Of a stretch of 34,632 nucleotides of DNA, positions 34,498 through 34,632 are shown piece by piece. Location: the NCBI GenBank assembly GCA_012519115.1, contig JAAYQW010000084.1, forward strand, positions 1 to 34,632, written 5' to 3'. Numbering within the stretch: the stretch's first letter is position 1; every line of letters begins with the position of its first letter. The notes under the pieces are model-generated. The model made no database searches. It saw nothing but the letters and a program-made list of their open reading frames with translations, and was not told where the DNA came from. Made by a program: the position numbers and the translations under genes. Origin of the DNA: Spirochaetales bacterium (lineage in GTDB: Bacteria > Spirochaetota > Spirochaetia > Sphaerochaetales > Sphaerochaetaceae).

Positions 34498-34632
34498 TGC
34501 GAATTTATTAGCGCCGGGTCAAATTTTTCCACATAATGCCGGGTTGATTCTTTCCAGTTAACAACGGATTGAAATTTGCCACTCCTACCCAAACTCTTTA
34601 GACTTTAAAAACACATTTATTCTAAGGAGACA
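34498..34632 (+). mobile_element. Candidate left end of an IS21-family insertion sequence (runs off right edge)
   Basis: From about 34498 (TGCGAATTTATT) there is a stretch with three imperfect 25-base tandem repeats, an AT-rich spacer, and AAGGAG at 34624-34629 ending the window. This is the layout of an IS21-type left end: repeated transposase binding sites, then the ribosome binding site of istA, whose ATG should lie just outside. The exact boundary is inferred from the terminal TG and from where the endonuclease homology stops. Confidence 0.5.
34513..34587 (+). repeat. Three imperfect 25-base tandem repeats
   Basis: Units begin at 34513, 34538 and 34563. The first two share GCCGGGT and TTTCCA and agree at 18 of 25 positions. 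The third begins AACGGATTGAAATTTGCCAC and agrees with the second at 13 of 25. The common core is CGGGTTGAAATTTTCCAC. Likely transposase binding sites of the element above. Confidence 0.65.

Noticed and set aside
1-34632. CRISPR arrays, tRNA and rRNA genes
   Set aside because: No regularly spaced identical repeats, no tRNA-like cloverleaf with a TTC-arm motif, and no rRNA-like sequence noticed.

Overview
The window is mostly one dense, moderately GC-rich bacterial chromosome segment (about 1 to 30.5 kb), followed by a clearly AT-richer acquired segment (about 30.5 to 34.6 kb). The best guess for the host is a spirochaete, probably Sphaerochaeta-like. This is inference from three things: the EF-G has the HIDSGKTT P-loop typical of the spirochaete/planctomycete/mitochondrial EF-G1 group, there are many lipoproteins and outer-membrane-like barrel proteins, and the housekeeping genes sit in long, tightly overlapping operons.

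Layout of the chromosomal part. 1-367: start of a membrane sensor protein running off the left edge. 368-726: intergenic, with a possible decayed IS3-type transposase fragment. 727-1767: membrane-anchored DNA/RNA non-specific endonuclease. 1813-2520: small KaiC/RecA-like P-loop protein, then fusA (EF-G) on the same strand, divergent from a HIT hydrolase plus Cys-rich protein pair. 5619-7603: HdeD-like membrane protein, YjjG-like HAD phosphatase and a small exported barrel protein. 14905 down to 7568 is a minus-strand operon: def, fmt, a patatin/outer-membrane-barrel fusion, a radical SAM protein, a VanZ-like protein, the two subunits of a class I fumarase and an FKBP-like lipoprotein. 22461 down to 14982 is a second long minus-strand operon: nfo, glpK, cdaA (c-di-AMP synthase), a YbbR protein, acpS, truA, a family-4-type uracil-DNA glycosylase and priA. 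22540-25488: a large M16C (PreP-type) metalloprotease, convergent with a DRTGG-domain protein. 29389 down to 25863: pepT, an exported barrel-like protein and a large lipoprotein. 29466-30374: two small membrane proteins.

The acquired part begins near 30.52 kb, apparently inside a small membrane-protein reading frame whose strong ribosome binding site and first codons remain. It carries vsr (mismatch endonuclease), a C5 cytosine methyltransferase and a MutH/Sau3AI-type restriction endonuclease: a Sau3AI-like type II system predicted to recognise GATC, with its Vsr repair partner. GATC is rare in this island (6 sites in about 4 kb by hand count) but abundant in the host segment (9 in a 600-base sample). 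At the right edge three imperfect 25-base tandem repeats and a terminal AAGGAG motif look like the left end of an IS21-family element. It appears to have inserted into the 5' end of the endonuclease gene and removed its normal start.

How the genes fit together: the nfo-to-priA operon groups base-excision repair (endonuclease IV, uracil glycosylase), replication restart (PriA), c-di-AMP synthesis and lipid/tRNA housekeeping. The def-fmt operon pairs the two N-formyl-methionine enzymes with an outer-membrane phospholipase candidate and fumarase. The restriction-modification/Vsr/IS cassette is the only clearly mobile region. No tRNA, rRNA or CRISPR array was seen.
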